DNA of 64,000 bases from Sphaerobacter thermophilus DSM 20745 (GCF_000024985.1 NC_013523.1:1860001-1924000); one strand, 5' to 3'. Shown: positions 33,489 through 44,531, numbered from the stretch's first letter. Notes: generated by a model not told the origin, from the sequence alone. Numbers and translations: made by a program.

Positions 33489-35041
33489 CGATACCCCTGG
33501 TCGACCAGGAAGCGCTGACGGCGGGCCGCGAACTCGACCTCGCGCGTCCCGGGCACGACCAGCGAGTAGAACACCGCCCGCCGCCCGGACTCCTTCGGCC
33601 GCAGCAGCCGCCCCAGCCGCTGGGCCTCTTCCTGCCGCGACCCGAACGCACCGGAGATCTGGATCAGCACGGCGGCATCGGGCAGGTCCACCCCGACGTT
33701 CGCCACGCGCGACAGCGCCAGGCAGCGGATCTCGCCACGCCGAAACGCGTCGTACAGCGCCCGTCGCTCCGCTGCCGGGGTCTGGCCGGTCACCATGGGC
33801 ACACCCAGGGCACGCGCTGCGGCGGCCACCTCGATCAACCGGTGCGCCACCACCAGCGTCGGCTCACCCGCATGCCGCCGCGCCAGACGCCGCACCACCC
33901 GCAGCTTGGCCGCGAGGATGCGATCCGCGCTGGCCGCGCCCGTAGCCGGAGGCCGAACGCGCACCTCGACACAATCGACCGGGGAGATCCACCCGCGGCG
34001 CTCCAAGTCGCGCCACGGCACAGAGAAGACCGTCGGCCCGACCAGTGAAAAGACGTCGCGCTCCCGTCCGTCCTCCCGCACCAGTGTCGCCGTCAGCCCC
34101 AGTCGCCGCCGCGACTGGAGGCTGGCGCTCTGCCGGAAGATCTCGGCGGGCAGGGCATGGACCTCGTCGTAGATGACCAGCCCCCACGGCCAGTCGAGCA
34201 GGGCGCCCAGCGTGGCCTGTCGCCCGTTTGCGCGAGCAGTCAGGCGCTGGTAGGTGACCACCGTCACCGGAGGAGGCTCCCGCCCGGGGACGTACTCTCC
34301 GACCGAATCCGGAGGTAGGGTCGTCATCTCCCGCAGGTGACGCTGCCACTGCTCTCCAATCGTCCGGCTGGGTGTCACGATCAGCGTGGCCGACTGGAGC
34401 ACCGCGGCGATCGCCACGCCGACGACCGTCTTGCCCGCACCGCAGGGCAGTAGCACCACCCCGCCGGTCACTGCCCGCTCAACAAAGCGCCGCACCGCCT
34501 CGGCCTGGTAGGGACGGAGCCGGACGTCCGGTCGGAGCGCGAACGCCACCGGCGCCGAGGCTGCCAGCACCGCCTCGTCTACGACCGGGTAGCCCTCATC
34601 GGCCAGCGCACGCTTGATCGCGCCCCGCTGGGAGTCCGGCACCACCAGCGCGTCGCCGTCCCACGCCAGCCCGTGCGCATCAGCCACGCGCGCCAGAAGC
34701 CCTCGGTCGGGCCCCGTCAGCCGCAGCCCCCCCAGTGGGCCGGTCAGCCGCAGCAGCCCGTAGCGTCCGATGACCTCCTGGATGAAGGCGACCAGGGTGA
34801 GCGGCGGAGGATGCTCGCCATACCGCTCCAGGAACGCGATGATCTCCTCAGCCGTCAGCCCACCGGCCGCGGCTGACCAGAGCGCCAGCTCAGTGATGCG
34901 GTAGGTGTGGTACGCCCCCGCCGCGTGTACGAGTTCTGCGAACTGGCGAATACCGTCCCGAGCCTCGGGGTAGGTGGCGGCGCCGGTCGACACCAGCACC
35001 GTCCGGTCCCGTTGAAAGATCAAGCAGCGGTCGCTTCGCAC
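33449..35041 (-). CDS. XPB-type DEVH helicase
   Basis: The 530-residue superfamily 2 helicase resembles eukaryotic and archaeal XPB. After an N-terminal region, Walker A is LLPCGAGKTVVG (about residue 200), Walker B DEVH, motif III LTATLVREDGRERD including the RED motif typical of XPB, and motif VI QEEAQRLGRLLRP. Bacterial XPB proteins occur in Actinobacteria, Chloroflexota and others and are presumed DNA-repair helicases. The start is GTG with a purine-rich run upstream. The gene stands alone, with its 3' end overlapping the acyltransferase gene. No LexA box was seen in its upstream region. Confidence 0.92.
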   Translation of the reverse strand: MRSDRCLIFQRDRTVLVSTGAATYPEARDGIRQFAELVHAAGAYHTYRITELALWSAAAGGLTAEEIIAFLERYGEHPPPLTLVAFIQEVIGRYGLLRLTGPLGGLRLTGPDRGLLARVADAHGLAWDGDALVVPDSQRGAIKRALADEGYPVVDEAVLAASAPVAFALRPDVRLRPYQAEAVRRFVERAVTGGVVLLPCGAGKTVVGVAIAAVLQSATLIVTPSRTIGEQWQRHLREMTTLPPDSVGEYVPGREPPPVTVVTYQRLTARANGRQATLGALLDWPWGLVIYDEVHALPAEIFRQSASLQSRRRLGLTATLVREDGRERDVFSLVGPTVFSVPWRDLERRGWISPVDCVEVRVRPPATGAASADRILAAKLRVVRRLARRHAGEPTLVVAHRLIEVAAAARALGVPMVTGQTPAAERRALYDAFRRGEIRCLALSRVANVGVDLPDAAVLIQISGAFGSRQEEAQRLGRLLRPKESGRRAVFYSLVVPGTREVEFAARRQRFLVDQGYRYRVVDAEGSAGS

Positions 35042-35178
35042 CCCGCCCCCTCACCGGCATCGGATCGACTCGAGCTCGGCATGCAGGTGCACGTACACCC
35101 GGCCGCACGCGAGATAATACACAGCCAGGCCGGTACGCTGGCAGGGTGGGCCAGACGCGTTGCGAGAGAGGAGTTTCA

Positions 35179-36462
35179 ATGCGGATCATGGACGCGGCAG
35201 CAGCCGTCGAGCTGGTCGAACCCGGCAACAGGGTCTACGTCCATGAAGCGGCGATGGTCCCAACCACTCTCCTCGACGCCCTGGTTGAGCGCGCCCCGGA
35301 GCTGCGCGACGTCGAGATCGTCCACCTGCACACCGAAGCGCCGGCTCCCTATGTGGCGCCCGAGATGGAGGGCCACCTGCGCCACAATGCCTTCTTCATC
35401 GGCGCCAACGTCCGGGCCGCCGTCAACGAAGGCCGCGCCGACTACACTCCCGTTTTCCTCTCCGAGATCCCTGCTCTGATCGCCGACGGCACGCTCCCGA
35501 TCGACGTCGCCTTCATCCAGGTCTCCCCGCCCGACCGGCACGGCTTCTGCCGGCTGGGTGCCTCGGTGGCCTGCGCCCGCGCCGCGGTCGACCACGCCCG
35601 CATCGTCATCGCCGAGTTCAACCCCCGGGTGCCGCGCACGCTCGGCAACTCCGCCGTCCACGTGAGCCGCATTACTGCCGCCGTAGAGGTGGACCGCCCG
35701 CTCCCATCCCACCCGATCCGGCCCTTCGGCCCGATCGAGCAGGCGATCGGCGAGCACGTCGCGGCGCTGGTCCCCAACGGCGCCACTCTTCAGATGGGCA
35801 TCGGCACGATCCCGAACGCCGTCCTGGCCGCACTGCGCCATCACGAGGATCTGGGCGTCCATACGGAGATGTTCACCGACGGCCTGATCGACCTTATCGA
35901 GGCGGGCGTGATCACCAACCGCGCCAAGTCGCGCTTTCGCGGCCGCGTCGTCACGTCCTTCGCCGTCGGGACAGACCGGCTGTTCTCCTTCGTCGATGGC
36001 AACCCCTTCGTCGAATTCCACCCCAGCGACATCGTCAACGATCCCAGGGAGATCCGGCAGCAGTCGAAGATGGTGGCGATCAACTCCGCCATCCAGATCG
36101 ACCTGACCGGTCAGGTCTGTGCCGACTCCATCGGCGAGCAGATGTACAGCGGCATCGGCGGGCAGATGGACTTCGTGCAGGGCGCGCTGCGCTCCCCCGG
36201 CGGGAAGGCCATCATCGCGCTTCCCTCCACGGCCAAGGGCGGCACCATCTCCCGCATCGTGCCCCGGCTCGACCCCGGCGCCGGGGTCGTCACCACCCGC
36301 GGGCATGTGCAGTGGGTCGTGACCGAGTACGGCGCGGTGAACCTGCGTGGGCGCACCCTGCGCGAACGGGCCGAGTTGCTCATCAGCATCGCGCACCCGG
36401 ACTTCCGCCCGGACCTCCGCGCGGCGGCCGTCGCCCGGCGCCTGTTCGCGGTGTCTGAGTAA
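35179..36462 (+). CDS. Acetyl-CoA hydrolase/CoA-transferase family protein
   Basis: The 427-residue protein matches the acetyl-CoA hydrolase/4-hydroxybutyrate CoA-transferase family: EPGNRVYVHEAA near the start, VDVAFIQVSPPDRHGFCRLG, LQMGIGTIPNAVLAAL, and HTEMFTDG containing the catalytic Glu that forms a glutamyl-CoA thioester. GIGGQMDFVQGA near residue 325 is the typical CoA-site segment. Likely reactions are acetyl-CoA:carboxylate CoA exchange or hydrolysis; the exact acid is unknown. ATG 35179 follows GAGAGGAG. It stands alone, divergent from XPB. Confidence 0.9.
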   Translation: MRIMDAAAAVELVEPGNRVYVHEAAMVPTTLLDALVERAPELRDVEIVHLHTEAPAPYVAPEMEGHLRHNAFFIGANVRAAVNEGRADYTPVFLSEIPALIADGTLPIDVAFIQVSPPDRHGFCRLGASVACARAAVDHARIVIAEFNPRVPRTLGNSAVHVSRITAAVEVDRPLPSHPIRPFGPIEQAIGEHVAALVPNGATLQMGIGTIPNAVLAALRHHEDLGVHTEMFTDGLIDLIEAGVITNRAKSRFRGRVVTSFAVGTDRLFSFVDGNPFVEFHPSDIVNDPREIRQQSKMVAINSAIQIDLTGQVCADSIGEQMYSGIGGQMDFVQGALRSPGGKAIIALPSTAKGGTISRIVPRLDPGAGVVTTRGHVQWVVTEYGAVNLRGRTLRERAELLISIAHPDFRPDLRAAAVARRLFAVSE

Positions 36463-36537
36463 GTCGTCGGCCGCCCTCGCCGACGCCTCACGAGCGCGGG
36501 CGTAGCACGGAGCCTCGCGCGTTGCTCGTGTGTCGCT

Positions 36538-36562
36538 CCCCTCTCTCAATGTTGGGAGATGG
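36538..36562. repeat. CCTCTCCC..GGGAGAGG hairpin repeat, copy 3 (degenerate)
   Basis: CCCCTCTCTCAA faces TTGGGAGATGGG, followed by GGTGAGGGCC, the tail also present beside copies 1 and 2. Confidence 0.6.
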
Positions 36563-36654
36563 GCGGGGTGAGGGCCGCTCCCACCGGGTCAAGCGAGGAC
36601 GCCCGTGCTCCGCTGAGATCAGCTCGCCCCAAACCGGCCGCGGGCAAGCATGTT

Positions 36655-36735
36655 CCGTGTCATCCGGAGCGAAGCGAAGGATCTCGTGCTGGGGCCGAAG
36701 CACTCACCGGAGATCCTTCCCTCTGCGCAGGCTGA
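36655..36735. repeat. CATCC-GGATCT palindromic repeat, copy 1
   Basis: GTGTCATCCGGAGCG and GAAGGATCTCG on the left face GAGATCCTTCC and GCTGACAC on the right, making an imperfect inverted repeat. Related copies are near 43879-43994, 49455-49518 and 59083-59203. Confidence 0.65.
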
Positions 36736-36895
36736 CACCAAGACAAGCGATCCCCCGCATTTGGCATGACGACGGCCCCGTTTCCGCCAATCCCTCCCGC
36801 ACGGGGATGCCGGTCCGGCGCTCAGGGGTACGAAAATGGTAGACTTGTGGCGGAAACTAGCTTGCTCCGAGTGACCCCAGGGAGGCCGACCACCC

Positions 36896-39406
<2,511 letters not shown>

Positions 39407-39413
39407 CCCGCGC

Positions 39414-40328
39414 CTAGCGCCAGCGCTCCGACGTCGGCCCGACCTCCGCCACGTCGCTCCGCTCTTCAACCGCCGGGCGTCGGCGTGCCCGCGCGCGCCG
39501 CGGCCAGTGCGGTCGCGGGCCAGACACCGCCGGTCGACCCCGGACCCCGAAGAGAGGCGCCGCCGCCACCAGCACCAGGCCGAACGCGATCAGCAGCGGG
39601 TGAAAGCCGCTCACCGGCGCCGGGCGCTGCGTCAGCGCGCCCAGCCCTGGCCCTAAGAGCAGCACGATCAGGTAGACCACCGCCGCCAGCGGCGCGAGCC
39701 AGAGACGCCACACCGACGGCGCCAGCCAGGCGGCGCCAGTCGCCAGCGCGGACAGCAGATACACCCCGGCCAGTGCGACGAAGACCGTCGCATCCCGGTA
39801 ATCGGTCAGCGCGGGAACCAGCGCCGGCGCCTGGAGCACCGCCGGGAGCAACAGGATCCCGGCCAACCCCACCCGGCGGCCCCCGATCCAGCCCGCCACC
39901 CCGCCGAGAAGCACCAGCAGCACGAACGCGGCCAGTATGGTCTCCAGGTACGCCCGCCGCTCGGCGGCCATCATGCGCGCCGGGCCGGACGCGACGAATC
40001 CGTTCCAGACCAGGACCGGTGTCAGCAGGGTCAGGGTCGCGAAGTCCATCAGCCAGACGGTGCCCCACGCGGGCCAACCCGTCCGCCACGCACGGAAGGT
40101 CCCCAGGAGCAGAGCCAGGAGCACGACGACCGACAGCCCGGCCTGGACCAGCGCCGGCAGGGGCACGACGCGGCTGCCGATCAGCGCGAGGCCGATCCCC
40201 GCGCGGCCGCCGGCGGCGAGGATGGCATTCGCCCAGACGGCCCGGCGATCCCCAGCGGGCCGCACCACGCGCGGCGGCGCGACGCGCGCTCTCTCCTGTG
40301 TGCTGGTCGATGGCTCCCAGCGCTCCAA
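39414..40328 (-). CDS. Multispanning membrane protein of unknown function
   Basis: This 304-residue protein has about seven hydrophobic helices between residues 32 and 265 (for example LPALVQAGLSVVVLLALLLG and FVLLVLLGGVAGWIGG). It also has an Arg-rich C-terminal tail. No recognisable catalytic motif was seen. TTG start at 40328, with an AGGGAG site. It is transcribed away from nadD and toward gyrA, ending eight bases from the gyrA stop. Confidence 0.7.
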   Translation of the reverse strand: MERWEPSTSTQERARVAPPRVVRPAGDRRAVWANAILAAGGRAGIGLALIGSRVVPLPALVQAGLSVVVLLALLLGTFRAWRTGWPAWGTVWLMDFATLTLLTPVLVWNGFVASGPARMMAAERRAYLETILAAFVLLVLLGGVAGWIGGRRVGLAGILLLPAVLQAPALVPALTDYRDATVFVALAGVYLLSALATGAAWLAPSVWRLWLAPLAAVVYLIVLLLGPGLGALTQRPAPVSGFHPLLIAFGLVLVAAAPLFGVRGRPAVSGPRPHWPRRARARRRPAVEERSDVAEVGPTSERWR

Positions 40329-40496
40329 TACACTCCCTCCCCGAGACCCTCAGCGGGCGAGTATAACACGCACCTCGGGCGGCCCCGCGTCCTGGCCGTC
40401 GCGTCCCGAGGCAGCGTGCCCGCGAAATGCTACGATATGCGTATGCCGCCACGGGGCCGGCGCGTCGTGGGAGGAGTAGGGAGGATTAGAACGGAC

Positions 40497-41114
40497 ATGG
40501 CCAGGCGCCAGAGCGCACGGCTCGGGGTCTTCGGCGGCACGTTCGACCCGATCCACCTGGGTCACCTCATCATCGCGGAGGAACTCCGCGTCCGCCTCGG
40601 GCTGGAGCGCATCCTCTTCCTCCCGGCCGCGCGCCCTCCCCACAAGACCGACCGCCACATCAGCCCGGACGAGGACCGCGCCCTGATGGTCGAGATGGCC
40701 ATCGCCGGGAACCCGCACTTCGGCGTCTCCTACGTCGACCTCCAGCGCGGCGGCCTGTCCTACACCGCCGACAGCCTCGAGATCTTGACCCAAGAGTACC
40801 CCTGCCACACGCTCTACTTCCTGATGGGCCAGGACTCGCTGCGGGACTTCCCCAACTGGCACGACCCCAACCGCATCGCACGTCAGGCTCTCCTCGGCGT
40901 CGCCCTACGCCCCGGCGTCACCGTGGACATCGACGCCATCGTGTCACGCGTCCCCGAGGCCGCGGGCCGCATCACCCTCGTCGACGTGCCGCTGATCCAG
41001 ATCGCCTCCCGCGTCATCCGCCAGCGCGTCCACGACGGCCTCCCCATCACCTACCAGGTCCCCCGCGAGGTCGAGCAGTACATCCTCCGCCGAGGGCTGT
41101 ATAAGGACAGGTAG
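40497..41114 (+). CDS. nadD: Nicotinate-nucleotide adenylyltransferase
   Basis: This 205-residue nucleotidyltransferase converts NaMN and ATP to NaAD in NAD biosynthesis. GGTFDPIHLGHLIIAEEL contains the ATP-binding HXGH motif, YFLMGQDSLRDFPNW follows, and the C-terminus reads IASRVIRQRV (the usual ISSTxIR is altered to ASRVIR). ATG 40497 is chosen, as an upstream in-frame ATG at 40416 adds a low-quality extension. An extended -10 TGCTACGAT lies at 40428-40436. Confidence 0.93.
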   Translation: MARRQSARLGVFGGTFDPIHLGHLIIAEELRVRLGLERILFLPAARPPHKTDRHISPDEDRALMVEMAIAGNPHFGVSYVDLQRGGLSYTADSLEILTQEYPCHTLYFLMGQDSLRDFPNWHDPNRIARQALLGVALRPGVTVDIDAIVSRVPEAAGRITLVDVPLIQIASRVIRQRVHDGLPITYQVPREVEQYILRRGLYKDR

Positions 41115-41439
41115 CGCATCACTGGCGAGTGCTGGCTCTCCGTCGGAGTCATTCGCGGGGGTGGGGTGGCAAACGTGGGTGGCGACGTGGATCCTGGACA
41201 GGTGGTGAGAAGATCCCACGTCGTGGTCTGACCCGAAGGTGGGTGGCGCGAACGTTTCTGCGCGGGGCCCGTGCCCGGGGCTCAAGCCCCGGGCTGACAA
41301 CGAAAGCCGGCTCAAGCCGGCTTTGGAGTGCGGCGGCCAGAGCCGCCGCTTTGGTATGGCGCGGCACGAGCCGCGCGCAGGGGATTGTTTCGTACCCGGT
41401 TGTATGGGTGTACGTGGTCGGCACGTGCCCGGGGCTAAA
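41115..41439. repeat. Repeat-rich intergenic region left of the IS element
   Basis: This holds a class I palindrome fragment (about 41271-41340, CGGGGCTCAAGCCCCGGG and AAGCCGGCTCAAGCCGGCTT) and a GTGCGGCGGCCAGAGCCGCC segment (41330-41352). It ends with the left half of the class II palindrome (GTGCCCGGGGCTAAA), split by the IS. No gene is seen. Confidence 0.65.
41436..41439. repeat. Left 4-bp target duplication of the IS
   Basis: TAAA here is repeated at 42500-42503 on the other side of the element. Joining the flanks restores GGGGCTAAAGCCGCCGGGCT, the sequence of the uninterrupted class II palindrome. Confidence 0.75.
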
Positions 41440-42499
41440 ACGCTTGGTGTGAGTTAGCCGGGGCATGCTGTGCCCTCTTGACACAGGAAGGTGCCCACTT
41501 CCATACGGGAGATAGCTCGTATCCGTCTCCCACGAAAGGAGCACCCGATGGATGTGGACACCTTCCTGATTACAGTCTATGTCCTGGTCGACACCTTCTG
41601 CCAGACCCACCTGCCCCCGGAGCCCCACCGCCCCGGCCCCGCGCCGGCCCTGAGCCGCAGCGAGGTCTTGACCCTGGCCATCTTCGGGCAGTGGATGAGG
41701 TTCTCCAGTGAGCAGGACTTCTACCGCTACGCCGAGCGCCACCTGCGCCCCTACTTCCCGACCCTGCCCCACCGCAGCCAATACAACCGGCTGCTGCGGC
41801 GGCATCAGGTCGCCCTGGCCCAGTTCGCCCTCTACCTGGCAGACCAACTTGGCCGGGGGCCAGTGGCGGTGGATGTGCTCGATGTGGCGCCGGCTCCGGT
41901 GCGCAACGCCAAGCGCCGCGGGCGGGGCTGGCTGGCCGGCGAGGCCAACATCGGCTTCAGCTTGCGCCTGGGCTGGTTTGCCGGCTTCCGCGTGCTGACC
42001 GCCGTCAGCCTGGAGGGGGCGATCACCGGCTGGGGCGTGGCCCCGGCCAGCACCAATGAGCGGTCCCTCGCCGAGACCCTGATTGCCTGTCGGGCCCACC
42101 CCGATCCCCGCCTGCCCAGTGTCGGCACGCCGGTGGCGACCTATCTGGCCGACAGTGGCTTTGCCGGCGAGGACTACAAGGCGCACCTGGCGGCCACCTA
42201 TGGCGTGACGCTGGTGGCCACCCCGCAGCGGGGCAGTCGGCGGCGCTGGCCCAAGGCGGTCCGCCGCTGGGTGGCCCGCCATCGCCAGATCGTGGAGACG
42301 GTCGTTGGACGACTGCTGCACACCTTCGGCCTCGAGCGGGAGCGCCCGCACACCCTGGCGGGCTTCCAGGCGCGACTGGCGGCCAAGGTGGCGCTGCACA
42401 ACCTCTGTTGCTGGCTGAATCGGCAGCAGGGGCGGCCGCTGCTGGCCGTGGCGAACCTGATCACCTGGTAGCCACGGCGCCCTAACTCACACCAAGCGT
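41440..42499. mobile_element. IS982-like insertion sequence, 1060 bp
   Basis: The ends are perfect 18-bp inverted repeats: ACGCTTGGTGTGAGTTAG at 41440-41457 and its complement at 42482-42499. They start with AC, as in the IS982 family. A single transposase gene fills the element, and a 4-bp TAAA duplication flanks it. The element sits inside a class II palindromic repeat. It looks complete and recently inserted. Confidence 0.85.
41548..42471 (+). CDS. IS982-like DDE transposase
   Basis: This 307-residue transposase shows the family blocks: LSRSEVLTLAIFGQW near the start, FPTLPHRSQYNRLLRR, the first catalytic Asp in VAVDVLDVAPAPV, the second in TYLADSGFAGEDYK, and the Glu in RHRQIVETVVGRLLHTFGLER. 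The C-terminal AAKVALHNLCCWLNR is also typical. ATG 41548 follows AAAGGA by seven bases. The gene is intact, so the element may be active. IS5 or IS4 membership is the alternative. Confidence 0.85.
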   Translation: MDVDTFLITVYVLVDTFCQTHLPPEPHRPGPAPALSRSEVLTLAIFGQWMRFSSEQDFYRYAERHLRPYFPTLPHRSQYNRLLRRHQVALAQFALYLADQLGRGPVAVDVLDVAPAPVRNAKRRGRGWLAGEANIGFSLRLGWFAGFRVLTAVSLEGAITGWGVAPASTNERSLAETLIACRAHPDPRLPSVGTPVATYLADSGFAGEDYKAHLAATYGVTLVATPQRGSRRRWPKAVRRWVARHRQIVETVVGRLLHTFGLERERPHTLAGFQARLAAKVALHNLCCWLNRQQGRPLLAVANLITW

Positions 42500-42503
42500 T
42501 AAA
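42500..42503. repeat. Right 4-bp target duplication of the IS
   Basis: TAAA matches 41436-41439 and is followed by GCCGCCGGGCTGACA, the continuation of the interrupted palindrome. Confidence 0.75.
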
Positions 42504-42650
42504 GCCGCCGGGCTGACATTGGGTAAGCCCACTGAAGGGGCTACGATGGCCACGCACGGGCGAATCCGATCCGGCAACCAACTGGGCGCTGATTCCCCAG
42601 CCCCTTCAGTGGGCTTCGCTTCCTAGCCCGGCGGCTTTAGCCCCGGGCAC
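42504..42650. repeat. Class II palindromic repeat, right part (interrupted copy 1)
   Basis: Together with 41425-41439 this makes a 162-bp element. Outer arms are GTGCCCGGGGCTAAAGCCGC and its complement at 42630-42650. Inner arms are AGCCCACTGAAGGGGCT and AGCCCCTTCAGTGGGCT. Its folded RNA would be a long nested hairpin. Intact relatives lie at 44132-44295 and 58655-58804. Confidence 0.75.
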
Positions 42651-42820
42651 GCGCCGACCGGTGGATACCCTACCGGGTGGTCCGTGATGACGAGAACTTT
42701 CAGGGAACCTTCTCCTCCGACACTGAGCGCGCCCGCGAACCAGGCGGTTCGGCTCGCGGGCGCGGCGAGCTGTCTCACCTCGCCGCTAGAGTAGACTGGT
42801 GACCGAGAAGGAGGGAGAGC

Positions 42821-43753
42821 GTGAGGCTGAGACGCATCCTCGGCGCGGCCATGATCGGGGCGGCGCTGGTCGCGCAGGCGGTGGCCCCGGTGTCGGCAGG
42901 ACTGTCAGATGCCGACATCGCGTTTGGTGAGTGGTGGTACTATTGGGACCGGCCGGTTGCCCGGGGAGACGTGAAACGGTCGTGGGTCTGGGGCACGCCG
43001 ATTCTTGAGGATCCGGACACCGAGCCCTATGTCGAGGGGCAGGTATGGCCTGGTAGGGGGACAGGCGAGCGGCGCGTGGAGTACTACGACAAGGCCCGCA
43101 TGGAGTATTGGCCTGGCGCGGCGGGGCGCCCGCACCCCGATGAGGATCTGTGGCGGATCACGACCGGTCTCTTGGCGACCGAACTGATGACCGGGCGGTT
43201 GCAGTTGGGGCATGACACGTTCGAGCCGCACACCCCCTCGGCGGCGCCGGTGGCGGGCGACCCTGACAGCGGGGACATCACCCCCAGCTATGCCGCGATG
43301 GGCAAGGTGATGGGCTACCAGCCGATCCCGGCGGGGTGGACGATCATCCAGACGATCGACGCGCACGGCAACGTCGGGGCGGATCAGCGGTTCGCGCAGT
43401 ATGGCGTGACGGCGTTGGACGTGGGGGCGCCGACGAATCACACGGTCGCCTCGGTGTTCTGGGAGTGGATGACCCAGGATGGCGTCACGTATCGGTACGA
43501 TGGTGAGCTGGTGTCCGGCCCGCTCTTCCCGAACCCGTTCTATGCAACGGGGTATCCGACGACCGAGGCGTATTGGACGCGGGCACGCGTCGCGGGCGTC
43601 GAGACGGACGTGTTGGTGCAGTGTTTCGAGCGGCGGTGCATGACATACACCCCGAGCAACCCCGAGGGGTGGCGCGTCGAGATGGGGAACATCGGCCGGC
43701 ACTATTACCACTGGCGCTACACCGAGATCCCGGCCGAGACGCAGGAGCCGTAG
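42821..43753 (+). CDS. Secreted protein of a Chloroflexota-type family
   Basis: This 310-residue protein has a signal peptide (LGAAMIGAALVAQAVAPVSAG, cleaved near residue 27). The N-terminal half contains WVWGTPILEDPDTEPYVEG, VEYYDKARMEYWPG and LLATELMTGRLQLG. The C-terminal half contains LVQCFERRCMTYTPSNPEGW and VEMGNIGRHYYHWRY. I recall similar families in Chloroflexota but cannot confirm. The YYDKARMEYWPG block echoes YFERARFEWHPG of the ETGH/FGYP repeat, so a distant relation is possible. It is secreted, of unknown function. The GTG start has an AAGGAGGGAG site. Confidence 0.7.
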   Translation: MRLRRILGAAMIGAALVAQAVAPVSAGLSDADIAFGEWWYYWDRPVARGDVKRSWVWGTPILEDPDTEPYVEGQVWPGRGTGERRVEYYDKARMEYWPGAAGRPHPDEDLWRITTGLLATELMTGRLQLGHDTFEPHTPSAAPVAGDPDSGDITPSYAAMGKVMGYQPIPAGWTIIQTIDAHGNVGADQRFAQYGVTALDVGAPTNHTVASVFWEWMTQDGVTYRYDGELVSGPLFPNPFYATGYPTTEAYWTRARVAGVETDVLVQCFERRCMTYTPSNPEGWRVEMGNIGRHYYHWRYTEIPAETQEP

Positions 43754-43821
43754 GCTGCCCCAGGCCCGGGACGGCTTGCTCCGTGGCCCGATCTACGCCA
43801 GGAGTCGTGCCCAGCCGGCTT

Positions 43822-44060
43822 ATGGAGTTTGACGAATGAGCGTGATCCACCGGAGCCCACCCCGGCGCTCGGTCGCGGTCATCCTTCGCTGCGCCGGGGG
43901 CGGCGGCCAGCCGCCCCCGGCGCAGCGAAGGATCTCGCGCGGGAGCGGCCACGCACCGGAGAGATCCTTCGCTGCGCTCAGGATGACATGGCGCTCAGGA
44001 TGACATGCGCGCGGGAGCGGGTTGCTGGCGGGTAGACCAGGGTAATTCGTCAAAGTTCAT
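43822..44060. mobile_element. MITE-like element A (239 bp)
   Basis: Ends are ATGGAGTTTGACGAAT (43822-43837) and ATTCGTCAAAGTTCAT (44045-44060), which match in 14 of 16 positions as inverted repeats. The interior contains two CATCC-GGATCT repeats and a GGCGGCGGCCAGCCGCC hairpin. There is no transposase gene. It appears to sit within a larger palindrome, because AGCCGGCTT lies just left and CAGCGGGCTT just right. Confidence 0.55.
43879..43994. repeat. CATCC-GGATCT palindromic repeats, copies 2 and 3
   Basis: GTCATCCTTCGCTGCGCC, the GC-rich 25-base hairpin insertion (43894-43922), and GGCGCAGCGAAGGATCTCGCG form an inverted pair. A second copy follows (GAGATCCTTCGCTGCGCTCAGGATGACA). Confidence 0.65.
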
Positions 44061-44090
44061 CAGCGGGCTTTCGTTGTGAGCCCGGGGGTC

Positions 44091-44415
44091 ATGGAGTGTG
44101 ATGAATGATTTGGGTGTCCGCCGGGCGGCGCGTGCCCGGGGCTAAAGCCACCGGGCTGACAATGAAAAGCCCACTGAAGGGGCTAGGGACGCTGGGCCCG
44201 GTGGGAGGCCGGATCGGCTCTGCCTGCGTGTCGCCATCGCAGCCCCTTCAGTGGGCTTACCAAGCTATCAGCCCGATGGCTTTAGCCCCGGGCACCGACC
44301 ACGGCACGGGGTCTTTCCACCACCCATCGCGGCAACGGTCGGCAACTGCCCGAGCCGGCGGACGCGGTCGGGAGACGGCGCGGCCGGTATGCAGGATTAA
44401 TTCGTCAAACTCCAT
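44091..44415. mobile_element. MITE-like element B (325 bp)
   Basis: Ends are ATGGAGTGTGATGAAT (44091-44106) and ATTCGTCAAACTCCAT (44400-44415), 14 of 16 positions matched. It contains an intact class II palindrome. The flanks are AGCCCGGGGGTC on the left and CACCCCCGGGCA on the right, which would rejoin into a class I type palindrome if the element were removed. There is no ORF. Confidence 0.55.
44132..44295. repeat. Class II palindromic repeat, copy 2
   Basis: Outer arms GTGCCCGGGGCTAAAGCCAC and GGCTTTAGCCCCGGGCAC. Inner arms AAGCCCACTGAAGGGGCT and AGCCCCTTCAGTGGGCTT. At 164 bp it is close in length to the IS-interrupted copy (162 bp). Confidence 0.75.
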
Positions 44416-44502
44416 CACCCCCGGGCAGCTGGCGCGCTGGCAGGACCGATCCCCGTGCCGCTGCTGGCCACACACCGGAGTGACGCGGGGTTTTTGAGCC
44501 TT

Positions 44503-44531
44503 TTGACACACTGGCAGGCGAGGTCTATAAT
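44503..44531 (+). promoter_or_regulatory. secD promoter
   Basis: A perfect TTGACA (44503-44508) and perfect TATAAT (44526-44531) are 17 nt apart, with a start about 80 nt before the secD GTG. Confidence 0.85.

Larger units (their letters stand above)
36463..36895. other. Intergenic region upstream of gyrA, with repeats
   Basis: It contains the third CCTCTCCC..GGGAGAGG type hairpin (about 36538-36562) and a CATCC..GGATCT type repeat in a hairpin (36655-36735). No gene is seen. The gyrA promoter is not clear; TAGACT at 36840 is a weak -10 candidate. Confidence 0.55.
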
